Part shown: positions 50,745 through 60,500 of the stretch, one piece after another
Position numbering within the stretch: the stretch's first letter is position 1
How the letters are laid out: each line of letters starts with the position of its first letter
Translations under genes and position numbers: made by a program
Assembly (NCBI GenBank): GCA_019310485.1
Contig: JAFDEF010000007.1
Coordinates: 68,434 to 132,433, forward strand
DNA: 64,000 bases
Reading direction: 5' to 3'
From: Deltaproteobacteria bacterium
GTDB lineage: Bacteria > Desulfobacterota > DSM-4660 > Desulfatiglandales > HGW-15
The notes under the pieces: generated by a model
Databases searched by the model: none
The model's input: the letters and a program-made list of their open reading frames with translations, nothing else
Told to the model about the DNA's origin: nothing

Positions 50745-51422
50745 CTAAGGCCGTGCCCTCATAGCCATGACATTATAGATAGATGGCAGGGTTGTTGGGC
50801 GGAATGGGTCGCACGAATCAAGTTTTGTTTTTCTTCTCTTTTCCCATTCAGTCATTTCTGCAGCCATCTGTCTGACAATATCCCCATAATCGATAGTCTT
50901 AAAGACGGCTCTCCACTGGGTATTATCAACGGGTAACGCCACCTCCGGAAGAACTGCAAAAAGCACTTTGCTTGCAGCTACTAATCCCAGGGTATTTTTC
51001 CCCATGCAGAGAGAAACCAGCTTCTTAAAGATCTGCCAGAGTTCTGAGGCTACCTTTTCTTGCTCAGCATGGGGTATTTCTATAATAACTCTAGCTCTGT
51101 CTTTCTTTTTCGCGTCAAGGAAATTTCGCAGTTCGATTACTTTTTCTCCAACTTCTTGCCAACACACAGAAATCTGCCCTTTTGGATCCACTGCTTTGCC
51201 ATCAAAGTAGTTCACTCCTTTGAAAGGCCCTTGTCGGGTCATTTTGAAATTGGGCATCAGCGTTGCAACGTTTTGATAAAAGACCTTTCTATTTATCCCT
51301 GACCCAGAATTCTCTATTATTGCCCCCACTGTTCTATTGTAGCTGCTGCCGAAAGTGGCAATACTTTTTCTAATGGATTTAGGTTCAAGGGGCTTCCCCC
51401 TTTCGTTAAAAAGAATTCTCAA
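50745..51422 (-). CDS. Unknown island protein paired with the PD-(D/E)XK gene
   Basis: 225 residues from TTG 51422 (GGGAGG ten bases upstream). No domain recognised. It is soluble, mixed alpha/beta, with a central stretch ARVIIEIPHAEQEKVASELW and a helical end (TIDYGDIVRQMAAEMTEWEK). It sits 20 bp before the nuclease gene and 53 bp after the HD gene, so it likely belongs to the same system. Confidence 0.6.
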   Translation of the reverse strand: MRILFNERGKPLEPKSIRKSIATFGSSYNRTVGAIIENSGSGINRKVFYQNVATLMPNFKMTRQGPFKGVNYFDGKAVDPKGQISVCWQEVGEKVIELRNFLDAKKKDRARVIIEIPHAEQEKVASELWQIFKKLVSLCMGKNTLGLVAASKVLFAVLPEVALPVDNTQWRAVFKTIDYGDIVRQMAAEMTEWEKRRKTKLDSCDPFRPTTLPSIYNVMAMRARP

Positions 51423-51475
51423 ATGACACTAGCCTCCCACCATTCATGACCTAGTCAGCAGAAGCTTTAGATCCA

Positions 51476-53362
51476 CTACGCAAAATCCTTCCCATTGTAT
51501 CTTAATACCACTTCAAGTCCGGTACGAAACCTTGAGTTCAGTAATTTTCTTAGATTCCGCAGCTTTTCCTGATCATTCCTCTTCTTTGCCGTGCTCGAGC
51601 TCCTGCTGTATTCATGAAGTGCTACCTGGTATCTCCGTCTTTTTAACTTGCTCAGCACAACTAGGTCAATCTCACATTTGTGAGAACCTCTTAGGTGCAG
51701 TGACGGCATTGCTTGCCCCCAAGTTTCCGAATCGCACAAAGATTCACAGGCTTTTAGATATGCTCTAAGCTCGTTCGATTCTCCATGATTAACCGGCAAG
51801 TTTCTAATTGTCTCTTCTCGAATGTGCGATTTGAACTTCTCGGGATATTCCAAGAAAATCATAGTTAGCTCTTTGATCCAGTCGCTCCTATCGTAGTCTT
51901 CATATCCCCTAAGCTCATTCCAGATCAGCCAATCCTGAAACTCTTCCTCTTCATCTAGGAAAAAGAAAGTTAGTATTCTTTGAGCATTTTTCTTCCTACC
52001 GAATAAACGGTCCATGGCAGAGTACACCAAAGAATAATATCTCTGATAATCGATCAGTGGGGACTCTTCTTTCCCGAATAACCATTCGGCAATTGATTGC
52101 TTAAAGCTCTCGTGAGTAAAACTCAATTCTTTCTCTAACTTCTCAAGCACCTCTAGAAATGATGAAGCCTTCCTTGACCTTGGATCCCATAAAATATCCA
52201 CGCGGCTTATATCATAATCACGATCGACTATTTCTATTCTGAGAATTATCCCTTTATTTTTGAAGTAGCTAGTCCAGTTCTCGAAAGATTCCTCCACTAA
52301 GTCAGTTTCGGCCCTTAGTCCGGGTGAGATATTGCGGAAAAAAGCCGTGTCTATATAAACGTATCTCTCAATTCTTTTGGACCTGATATCATCAAGCAGC
52401 AAATTAGAGTTGCGTCTGTTACCGAGACTTACCCTCTCTTTCTTGTCCACGCGTTGAAGCAGAGCTTCGTCGCTCATGGATTGAAGTTCCTTTAAGGATA
52501 CTTCTCCGCTAAAGACCATTTCTCCAACTGCTTTTCCGAAACAGCACTCCGCTGCTATGACGCTCGGGTGCCTGTAAACGCTCTCATTCAAATACCGTGA
52601 AAGAGCCTTGATGGCGTTCCATTCATCAGGGAATCTAACTCTTTTTGGTTTTTCCTGTGGTCGCAATCCAATGTTTGAAAAGAGATGCTTCAGGTTTAGC
52701 CTTACCTGTGCTGTTCCAAGGTAAAATATGTCTCGTTGTGTGTAATCAATTAGATCCAAGTCCCAAAGTAGGTGATATCCTGCAACTTTTTCACAAAGCA
52801 GGTAGCGCAAGATCTCATGAAGTTTAAAAGTTCTCTGTCTTCTAAACCATTTTTTGGCATTCAACATAATAGCTGAGCTAAGCCACCTGACAATTTCGCC
52901 TGCCCTCTCCTCTTCCAATATCTCTTCCCAGCAGCCTTTATTACAGTTACGACATACTATTCTTTGAATTTCCTTGAACCCCTGAATGAGCCCCTTACAT
53001 TTTCTCTTGTCTCTTTTGTACATGTAGATTGTCGCAAGTTCAGAAGGGTATGATATTGGGAAATGCCCAATTCCGTGAAGAAGGGCTGCAGCCTTAAAAG
53101 AGGGTTCATGGATTTCGAGGCCTGCTTTTTCTAGTTTATCGCTTCGCAAAATTTCCGAGGCTAAGAAATACAAGCCAACAGAATGCTCCCATTTACTATG
53201 GCGCCCCAACAAAAAAATCCTTGACATTATGCCGAGCTGCGACAACCCTTGTAGCCTAATGACATAGTGCTTTATTTCAGGTCTATTAATCATGCGGTGT
53301 AAAGCATCCTCAAGAGTAACTTGCCCGTACAAATGATCAATGTATGTCTTATCGATATCCAA
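51476..53362 (-). CDS. SAMHD1/dGTPase-like HD-domain protein with altered HD motif
   Basis: 628 residues. The N-terminal 260 follow the dNTP triphosphohydrolase/SAMHD1 pattern: LSQLG...FLLGRHSKWEHSVGL (His60), AAALLHGIGHFPIS (His96, Gly97 where Asp is expected, His100) and DLDLIDYTQRDIFYLGT, matching the DVDRLDYLLRD block. The HD-defining Asp is Gly97, so normal metal catalysis is doubtful. Near the C terminus, HKCEIDLVVLSKLKRRRYQV then ALHEYSRS may be a PD-(D/E)XK-like fold (tentative). It may act as a nucleotide-sensing or regulatory part of the island. Confidence 0.75.
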   Translation of the reverse strand: MDIDKTYIDHLYGQVTLEDALHRMINRPEIKHYVIRLQGLSQLGIMSRIFLLGRHSKWEHSVGLYFLASEILRSDKLEKAGLEIHEPSFKAAALLHGIGHFPISYPSELATIYMYKRDKRKCKGLIQGFKEIQRIVCRNCNKGCWEEILEEERAGEIVRWLSSAIMLNAKKWFRRQRTFKLHEILRYLLCEKVAGYHLLWDLDLIDYTQRDIFYLGTAQVRLNLKHLFSNIGLRPQEKPKRVRFPDEWNAIKALSRYLNESVYRHPSVIAAECCFGKAVGEMVFSGEVSLKELQSMSDEALLQRVDKKERVSLGNRRNSNLLLDDIRSKRIERYVYIDTAFFRNISPGLRAETDLVEESFENWTSYFKNKGIILRIEIVDRDYDISRVDILWDPRSRKASSFLEVLEKLEKELSFTHESFKQSIAEWLFGKEESPLIDYQRYYSLVYSAMDRLFGRKKNAQRILTFFFLDEEEEFQDWLIWNELRGYEDYDRSDWIKELTMIFLEYPEKFKSHIREETIRNLPVNHGESNELRAYLKACESLCDSETWGQAMPSLHLRGSHKCEIDLVVLSKLKRRRYQVALHEYSRSSSTAKKRNDQEKLRNLRKLLNSRFRTGLEVVLRYNGKDFA

Positions 53363-53444
53363 TTTCTTGCCCTGTAGCCACAGAATCTTGTTTAGACAGT
53401 TACAAGAAAACCTGTCAAATCATCATGCCTTCTTAATGCAGTTT

Positions 53445-54257
53445 TCATCTTAGGCCGTATCTCTCTTCAAGGTCATAATAAGTTTTCTTGGAATCATACA
53501 GCTCTTGAATCTGCGACGTGGTCAGGATCTTCATTGCAGAGGAAAACTCGTGGAAAAGTCCTGATGTTATACTACTAGCTTCAGGTAGCCTCCTTGCTTC
53601 GGTGATCAGAAATGCCCGGCTGTTCCATAGGTCGTAAGCATGCTTCAGGATGTTGATTGACTGCTCAAAGTCCCTCTGAAGGTTTACCAGGAAGGCATAA
53701 GTTGGCACGCTACGAATGGTTCGCTTCCATACCACGTCCAGCAAGTGGGTCTCGACTGGATATTCAGATTCAACTACCATGCGTTGAATCTTCCCTATCT
53801 CGAAAATTTTGGCAGCGACCTTTTTTTCAGGTTCTAAGGGATGAATGACGGTGAATTTCAAGGCATCCAAAACCTTGAGTGCTTTGCCCCAATCCTTGAC
53901 GGGATTGATACCTGCCAGGACAGACAGGTTAAAGTCCTTATTTGAAATCGCCTGTGTACCCCAGTTCCCCAGTGGGATCAGGTGGGTAACATCAAACTCG
54001 AACCGATAAGGCCAGATTACCCTATTTTCCGCAATTTCTTCCTTCCAATAGGGCGCGGTTTGCTTGAATTTTGCTCGGATGATGCCAGCACCGAAGAACC
54101 CTTTTACCGGCTTTATGCAATAGAAGAGGACTAAGTCATTCCTCTCCACTTTTTTCCAATGGTGTTGCAGTTTCGGTACAATTCCCCATATACCGTTCTC
54201 CAGCCCCTGTTCCCAATTGTCCAGATTTCCTGATGCCACCCATGCTCTCTCGGACAT
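53445..54257 (-). CDS. EVE (PUA-like) domain protein
   Basis: 270 residues. Residues 1-130 fit the EVE fold (AWVASGNLDNWEQGLENGIW; NDLVLFYCIKPVKGFFGAGI; RVIWPYRFEFDV), which flips out and reads modified bases in DNA or RNA. The second half (helical, YAFLVNLQRDFEQSINILKH) is unknown. EVE proteins are common in modification-dependent restriction. Here it sits among nucleases and glycosylase-like genes, so a base-reading role is plausible. Start ATG 54257. Confidence 0.75.
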   Translation of the reverse strand: MSERAWVASGNLDNWEQGLENGIWGIVPKLQHHWKKVERNDLVLFYCIKPVKGFFGAGIIRAKFKQTAPYWKEEIAENRVIWPYRFEFDVTHLIPLGNWGTQAISNKDFNLSVLAGINPVKDWGKALKVLDALKFTVIHPLEPEKKVAAKIFEIGKIQRMVVESEYPVETHLLDVVWKRTIRSVPTYAFLVNLQRDFEQSINILKHAYDLWNSRAFLITEARRLPEASSITSGLFHEFSSAMKILTTSQIQELYDSKKTYYDLEERYGLR

Positions 54258-54541
54258 ATTCTTACCCCTTCTATCTCAATTGCTTCTTCCCAGCTTAAAA
54301 CGGCTCCTGAGGAAACTCCTACCCATCCAAGAATTGTTCACCAAATGTGGTATTCAAGCTGACGCTCAATGCCTGGCCTCCTAGTGCATCAAGATATTCT
54401 GCTAGGACACGTATGACGTAAGAGTGAGCGCAGGGCTCCCATCAAGGGTTCCCAGCAAACAAGAAGATCGACAAACGTTGTTCACTGTTCAAGATACGCT
54501 TCCCTCTGCGACGTCCGGCCGGAGTCTGAGTTGCTAAGCTC

Positions 54542-54967
54542 TTATATTTGAATCCTTTCTGTAAACCAAGCTGCCACCGTGTTGGCTCGGTCCATTAGCT
54601 GTTCTTCATTGCCTATGTCGAAGAGTCTGAAGTTCTGAAATTGAATATGCGCTCGAAGCTTACCCATTTCCGTCTTGCCGGTGATCTCTCCCCCTATTTC
54701 CCATCCATAGTCTTTCTTGCTGGCGGATCGGGATATTTCGTCGAATTCTTCATTGATCCAAAGCATGAAGCACTCCAGAAAGTCCCTGTCTGCCTTCTCC
54801 TGACCCTGTAGCGTGGTTATTATACCGTAACATATGTGTAGAGCTCTACATTCTTTGTTTACTAGAAAGATCGTTATAAAAGGGTGTCGATCCTCATTTG
54901 TTTTCGCATCGCTATCTGGAATGGAAAAGAGAGAATATATATCTCTCTGGATCCTGGGTAGCTCCAC
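54542..54967 (-). CDS. Unknown protein, DUF4268-like pattern (tentative)
   Basis: 141 residues. It has an alpha/beta look with KKDYGWEIGGEITGKTEMGK and a helical tail (LMDRANTVAAWFTERIQI). I have a weak impression of a DUF4268-like C-terminal domain but cannot confirm it. It lies among island genes on the same strand; the flanking gaps of about 280 and 80 bp suggest that neighbours may have decayed. Confidence 0.45.
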   Translation of the reverse strand: MELPRIQRDIYSLFSIPDSDAKTNEDRHPFITIFLVNKECRALHICYGIITTLQGQEKADRDFLECFMLWINEEFDEISRSASKKDYGWEIGGEITGKTEMGKLRAHIQFQNFRLFDIGNEEQLMDRANTVAAWFTERIQI

Positions 54968-55044
54968 GGTCTTGTATGTCTGCGAATCAGCCTAGCGTCT
55001 TGGGTGGAAAGACGACAAATATCAAATTGATTAACTTTAAGCCC

Positions 55045-55488
55045 TTATGATCCCACGATAGCCTTCGATACCTCTTCAAGGACCGAATAAGCGAAGTCGA
55101 AGGTCTTTATCACCGCTCTTGCGGCATCTACGGCGGTTTGCTCAGCCTTGTCTAATTCGCTTTCCATTTCATCACCTCCTAGCCTCTCCTTAGGAAAAAA
55201 TCCATGTAGAGCTTCAGGCCTAAGATTTGTCAATTCAAGGATCCCAGGCTGGGCTCCTCTCGGCCTCCAAAAGGCTTTTCTCCACTCTTCAGGGACTGGG
55301 TATGATGGCCAAAGAGAAACCTTGAGGCTAGATGAGTTCTCAAGCATGGGTGATGCGGAAGGATTTCTCTTCCGAAGCTCCTTGAGAAAGTCCTGGAACC
55401 ATAGCTGAGGCGGCAGATACCTTAATAGGCCTAATACTGCACGTGTTAACTCGTCTTCCCCTATTCTGATACCTTCTCTTGCCAACAC
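55045..55488 (-). CDS. Unknown island protein, possibly truncated
   Basis: 147 residues from GTG 55488 (GAGGT upstream). The start GIRIGEDELTRAVLGLLRYL resembles the N terminus of larger restriction-like proteins, but the rest is short and lacks their PD-(D/E)XK core, so it may be a truncated gene. A helical C-terminal part (AEQTAVDAARAVIKTFDFAY) ends it. Function not known. Confidence 0.5.
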   Translation of the reverse strand: MLAREGIRIGEDELTRAVLGLLRYLPPQLWFQDFLKELRKRNPSASPMLENSSSLKVSLWPSYPVPEEWRKAFWRPRGAQPGILELTNLRPEALHGFFPKERLGGDEMESELDKAEQTAVDAARAVIKTFDFAYSVLEEVSKAIVGS

Positions 55489-55709
55489 AGTTGCTCAATA
55501 CCTCACGGGATCCAATTTGTACATGAAGAGGCTTAAACTTGAGAGGTATTCCTTCGGATTACCTTTCTGAAAGAAAAGTGCTATCCTACCCTTATTAAAA
55601 ACTACACACAGTTACAATTTCGGCTACTCTATTCTGGTCGACCGAATCTCCAGTGTTCTGAAACAATACCACCCGGTCCACCCTCCGCTGGCCAAAACCC
55701 AAGCAGCAC

Positions 55710-56420
55710 CTAGGAAGGATGTACCGCTTTTCTTTTTTTCCTGAGCTCTTGAGTAGCAACTTCCACTCGCTCGATTCGGACCTTATTATTCGATACTTTC
55801 TTCGCACACGCTGCAGCAAAAAGGGCATGTTGCGGGTTCTTCCCTTTGACAAGGCGACTCTGTGATCTGATTGCCCTAGGGGTGGCCTTTAGAGTCTTAG
55901 ATGAAGAGCAGGTGTAGAAAGCGAAGTAGACAGGAGGAGGAGAGCCACGCCTCTCCCGCCTTTTCAAGTACCGATGAACATCCTGCTTGTAACCCTCCCC
56001 ATGTACAAGGCGCTCAACCTTCTCGCTGACGTCGGGCCATCTCCTCAATTCGGCCCGACGGCGGCTGTAAGGCAGTATCCCTAGATATGTCCCCCTAGGA
56101 TCCTTTCTCCACAAGGGGGCAGACTTCTTCTCTTCGTCAAAGAGTTCCCTCCATTTCTCCTCAAGTTCACGGGGCGTGATCCTGGGTTCCACACCATCTT
56201 CCACAAATACTATGAAGTTCTGGAATGGATCCCTACCTCCTGCCAGCTTGTTCTCCATGATCAGCAAATCGCCCATGCTGTCGACACCCCACAAATCTCC
56301 AGATCTTTTCACCCCCGTGTTCACTGGAGAGAAAAGCCAGCAAATCTGGAATTTCCACTCTAGGAGCCCCGGGGCAGCCCATAGCCAGAGCATGCCTGCA
56401 TGCTCCCTGACCTTGAGCAC
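55710..56420 (-). CDS. PD-(D/E)XK-like nuclease protein
   Basis: 236 residues from GTG 56420. The motif WGVDSMGDLLIMENK (Asp ... Glu-x-Lys) fits the PD-(D/E)XK metal site, followed by an Arg/Lys-rich C-terminal half. The open frame continues only about nine codons upstream (HRERWYGE) before a stop, so the N terminus could be damaged. It is the last AT-richer gene before the GC-richer glycosylase-DptH part. Confidence 0.6.
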   Translation of the reverse strand: MLKVREHAGMLWLWAAPGLLEWKFQICWLFSPVNTGVKRSGDLWGVDSMGDLLIMENKLAGGRDPFQNFIVFVEDGVEPRITPRELEEKWRELFDEEKKSAPLWRKDPRGTYLGILPYSRRRAELRRWPDVSEKVERLVHGEGYKQDVHRYLKRRERRGSPPPVYFAFYTCSSSKTLKATPRAIRSQSRLVKGKNPQHALFAAACAKKVSNNKVRIERVEVATQELRKKRKAVHPS

Positions 56421-56846
56421 TTCACCGTACCACCTTTCACGATGATATCATAATCCGGCACTGATGCGCAGAACATCTTATACCTTTTGATTAAGCCCCG
56501 TTTTCCATGACTGTGTCCTTCATGAAAGAGACCCCTCGATTGGAGGACGAAGACATCTACTCTAGGCTTATCTTAAATCAAGAATCCCAGGTCACCTCAC
56601 ACTGTTGCAGAGGTCATTCAATAAAATGGGTACTACCACACCTTTACATGGTCTTTCGGATCGTATCCTGCACTTCCCTCAGAATTTTGGAACTTTAAGG
56701 ACTTTTCATTTCATAAGTCAGACGTAGACCTGCCCTTTTTCCTTTTGCACGCGTTTAAAGGCCAGAGGGAACCATTTGCTATAGTGTTTCCTCTGCTAAA
56801 TTCAAGGGCTGAGCCTACACCCGTTCAAGACGGCATGTATAGTAGG
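56421..56846. other. Gap at the composition switch
   Basis: About 425 bp between the PD-(D/E)XK-like gene and the glycosylase gene, with no supported gene. On the minus strand an ATG near 56476 reads SVPDYDIIVKGGTV, which looks like an amidohydrolase start, but it overlaps the nuclease gene in another frame and soon stops. Confidence 0.4.
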
Positions 56847-57533
56847 TCATGGTCCAGCTTGGTAAAGACAAATGGATCTAAGATGGCAATCGTTGCAACG
56901 AGGAGCGTTTTCCCGACAAGTTGTTGCGGCGAGGTCTAGTATCGCCCAGTTTATCTCCCTCGGGTTCCTGCAATTAACCACCGTCGAGGACAAAGACTGC
57001 AGGTACGGGTCGTGGCGGATGTCCGCGAGTTGCCGAGGTCCGAATACTCGTTCCAGAACGCGGGCCATGTTGACGTCAAGCAATGGCTGGGGTTCATCAT
57101 GACAGAACATCAAAACGGCATTCGCTATGTACTGCCCAACCCCAGGCAAGGCCTCGATTTCCTCTCTGTGCCTGGGGAACCGTCCGTTCCTCCTTGACAT
57201 TACTTGCGCGAGCGCGCTCAGTGACGCAGAGCGGCGGCGCCAGAGACCTATTGGGCGCAAGAAGATTGCCAAGTCCTTTTCACTCGCACCGGCAAGTTTT
57301 TTCCACGACGGGAATTCCTTGATAAAATCGCGGTAGAACCCCGTTACGGTCTCCGCCCGTGTTCGCTGGAGGAGTACTTCCGCCACAATGATTTCGTACT
57401 TGCTTGCTGATTTCAGCCGCCACGGGAAATTGCGTCCATTCTTTGCATACCACCCCAGCAACGCCCGGCGAAACCGGGCCAATTTCCCCCGGGGGACATT
57501 CTCCATCAAGGCATCGTTCTTGTGCTTATTCAT
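56847..57533 (-). CDS. HhH-GPD DNA glycosylase, MutY/TDG-like, with [4Fe-4S] cluster
   Basis: 228 residues. A MutY-type start (GWYAKNGRNFPWR; AEVLLQRTRAETV with Glu52), the helix-hairpin-helix LPGVGQYIANAVL, catalytic Asp153 (LLDVNMARVLERVF) and a cluster loop Cys206-x6-Cys213-x2-Cys216-x5-Cys222. The position of the EndoIII catalytic Lys is Tyr135, as in the T/G-mismatch enzyme Mig; there is no MutY C-terminal NUDIX-like domain. It is probably a monofunctional mismatch or modified-base glycosylase. Its ATG overlaps the dptH-like stop by 8 bp, so it is translated with that gene. Confidence 0.85.
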   Translation of the reverse strand: MNKHKNDALMENVPRGKLARFRRALLGWYAKNGRNFPWRLKSASKYEIIVAEVLLQRTRAETVTGFYRDFIKEFPSWKKLAGASEKDLAIFLRPIGLWRRRSASLSALAQVMSRRNGRFPRHREEIEALPGVGQYIANAVLMFCHDEPQPLLDVNMARVLERVFGPRQLADIRHDPYLQSLSSTVVNCRNPREINWAILDLAATTCRENAPRCNDCHLRSICLYQAGP

Positions 57534-60500
57534 TTTGTCCTAGCACGTGTACTTGCCCTTCTCGCTCTTCTGCTAGCCCAAGCCGTTCCAGCTGCCCAAC
57601 CAGATTCTCAACCGGCAGCTTGGAAGTGTCCAAGCCTTCTATTTGGCAGATTTCGGCCCTTGTTGCCATTCCACGTTCTCGCAGGTGAGACCATACAAGG
57701 AACAACGGGTAGTTCATTGTTCGAACTAGGGTATGAGGATAATGACGGTTGTCCACGAAGGTCTGGAACCTATCAAGGTTTGACACTTCTGCTTCCTGAC
57801 CCTCGCATCCCAGTATTCTAACAATATCTTTTACCTTCTCGAGGTCTCTACCGTTGCCATGAATGATCTTGGTAGCCATTGAAGCAGATATCTCTTGGGG
57901 AAAGTCAGATGGGTACTGAGACGATAGTATTGTCCCGACACCATATGCCCTACATTCGCGCACTAACCTCGGCATGAAATCCGACCTTAAAACGCGGTGA
58001 GCTTCGTCGAACACAAGGACTTGCCGAATGCTTCCAGAGTGAGGCTGCGAATTGTAATATGCGTGCGCTGACATTACGACAAGCTGTGCGAGCGCGTTCT
58101 TTATCTCGTCGCTAGGAATCTGGCTTAAATCCAAGACAACCGAGCGTTCCACGAGGGAATGGAACGATACGTCACGGAACTCGTCTCTAAACAATCCAAG
58201 TGTGAACAATGGGTCCAGGCGGTTGTAAGCAGCCGGGTTATCGATCTCCAGCGTCCTACCGACGTTGGAAAAATCGGGAAAGTGCATTGCCTCGTCATAC
58301 CGTGCTGAGCCCGATGTGGGAATGTTCATAGAGGTAAACGCGTCAACGATGGCATTCTTGACGGCTGCTTGCTGTTGTGCCCCGAGGCCGTAAGTCTTTC
58401 TCAAGACGGCAGCTACCCCTGCAATATGTTGACCACATTGGACGAACAACTCTCCGGTCGCCGGGTGCTTAACGGGATATGGGATTAGGGGATTGTACGG
58501 CAGCCCATCAAAGGCCACGAAAACTCTGGACAGCTGGGCGCGACTTGTAAATACCGTGTCGCTCGCGAAATCATTCTTGAAGTCGAGGATTAAGACGTTC
58601 TTGTCCTGTTGGCGCAATTGGCAAACCAAGTACTTGAGAAGCTGGGTTTTCCCGGTCCCGGACGAACCGGTCACCATCATGTTTAAATTGTCTAGGGGAT
58701 CTACCGGTGACTGGGGGTCGTAGTATATGGCCCGCCTTCCGTCATCGACGCCAATCATTATTCGACGCAGCGGGACATCAGGCCCAGCAGCTGGTTGCTT
58801 GATGTCAACCGCGTTATCAACAGGCACCTTTCGTGGCTCTTTTTCACTCCAATCTGTTCCAGAAGCTCGGGGGGCGGGAACCGGTGCGCCTCCCGAGGGG
58901 CTCTCATCCCCCACGGTTCCTCGCATTCCTTCCGTAGGCATTCTCTCGCCAGTAACGGGGACATCGACCTCGAATAATCTCGAGAGCTCTTGCCGGATAG
59001 CCTCAAGCTGGGGCGTATCCGATACGCCTGGCCAGTGGTCCTCGTTTAGCCTGATCCAAAAACCGCCAGGAAGCGCGTTCGTTTCTGCCACGCCGGGGAG
59101 CCCCATCTCCGTGGTGACGAGAACCGCCTCGTACTTGGCTTCCCTGTACTCGTAGCGCTTCTGCAACACCGCTTCATATATCATGCGCTCGGTGTCAATC
59201 CACGCGGAAATCTCGCTGGGAGAACTTGGGCTCGAAATACGGAGACCAAACCTTAGTAATGCCAGCAAGCCTAGGCGCTCGGGAGTGGCCCCATCCTGAA
59301 GGCTATTCCGGACAAGGGTTCGTAGGTCTGACAGGGTCGAACGGGCTTGTTCTAGTGCATCGCGGCTCATTGTCAGGTTGTATGTTCCAGAAACAAACTT
59401 TGATTCTACGCCGCAGGCATAGATGTGCATCTTGCCCTCCGGGATTTCGGGCAAGGCCAATTGGATGGCCAGCAAGTCGGTCCTCTTCGTGGATTGCCCC
59501 CGTTGGGCGCTTGAATGGCCAAAGAACGAGGCAAAGGAATCGACGGGAAGCAGGAAACCGACATGCCTTTTCCCGCGTATTAAGGGGCCACGACCACTTC
59601 CCCCCAGCCCTAGGAACAAGCGCACGGCGCCCACGAGACCGACTACTCCCAGTGCATGTCGCCCTGACCTGAGCGCCTCGCCGCCGATTGCGATTCCAAT
59701 TCTGCCGAGTTCTTCGATGAAGGCGCTAGCCACGTCATCGCGGCCAAAAACACCGTTCACCGAAACCAGGAAACTTCGCGGTATGGTTGACAGGATGTAG
59801 TAAGAGTTGTTTTGTCCGGCAAGATCGACCTTGTAGTCCCACAGGGCGCGCTCTTGGATAGATCGCGATATCCCGTCTCGGACGTATTTTACGAGTATGG
59901 CTGGATCCAATCCTCCACCGGGGGCAATTGCCCACGGGCAATCCAGGCGTTGCGGCAATTTCACCGACCGCACGATGGCGGTGGAATCCTTTAGAAGCCG
60001 ACATGCTCTCGATGCAATGGCAACGAACAAGTTTCCCAAGGACTCGGTTTCTGGGTTCGCCGGTTCAATCTGGAATTCGTAGGTGATGCTCTTGGGGACC
60101 AAGGACTGTCCCTCCGTGAGCCAGGTCAACGGCTCGAAGAAGACCGCTTCCCAGTCGCTAGCCCTTGGAAGGCGATGTTCTTCGGCATTGCGTCGGAACG
60201 ACACTGATTGCTCCGGCGGCAGCATGTAAATATCTAGGTTTTCTTCCGCGAGACAATCGGCATCGTTCTGGTATTCGTACACGTAGAGGGGTGGGTTGAA
60301 CCATCCAACATCCTCAACATCCCCAAGAGGTGCCTGGAGAAATAGCCGTACGCCCCCGGGCAATTGGAATCCATGGCTCGTTGGACCGTCCTCGGAATGG
60401 AGGAACTTGTCGATTGCCTTGGCGATTCTCGGTGCCGAGTACCCTTGGCACACGCGTATTCCCACGGCGCGACGCGAGGGAAACGCGCGCATGTAACTCG

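Noticed and set aside
55595-55852. Minus-strand 85-codon ORF overlapping the PD-(D/E)XK-like gene
   Set aside because: It is an out-of-frame shadow of the end of the 55710-56420 gene.
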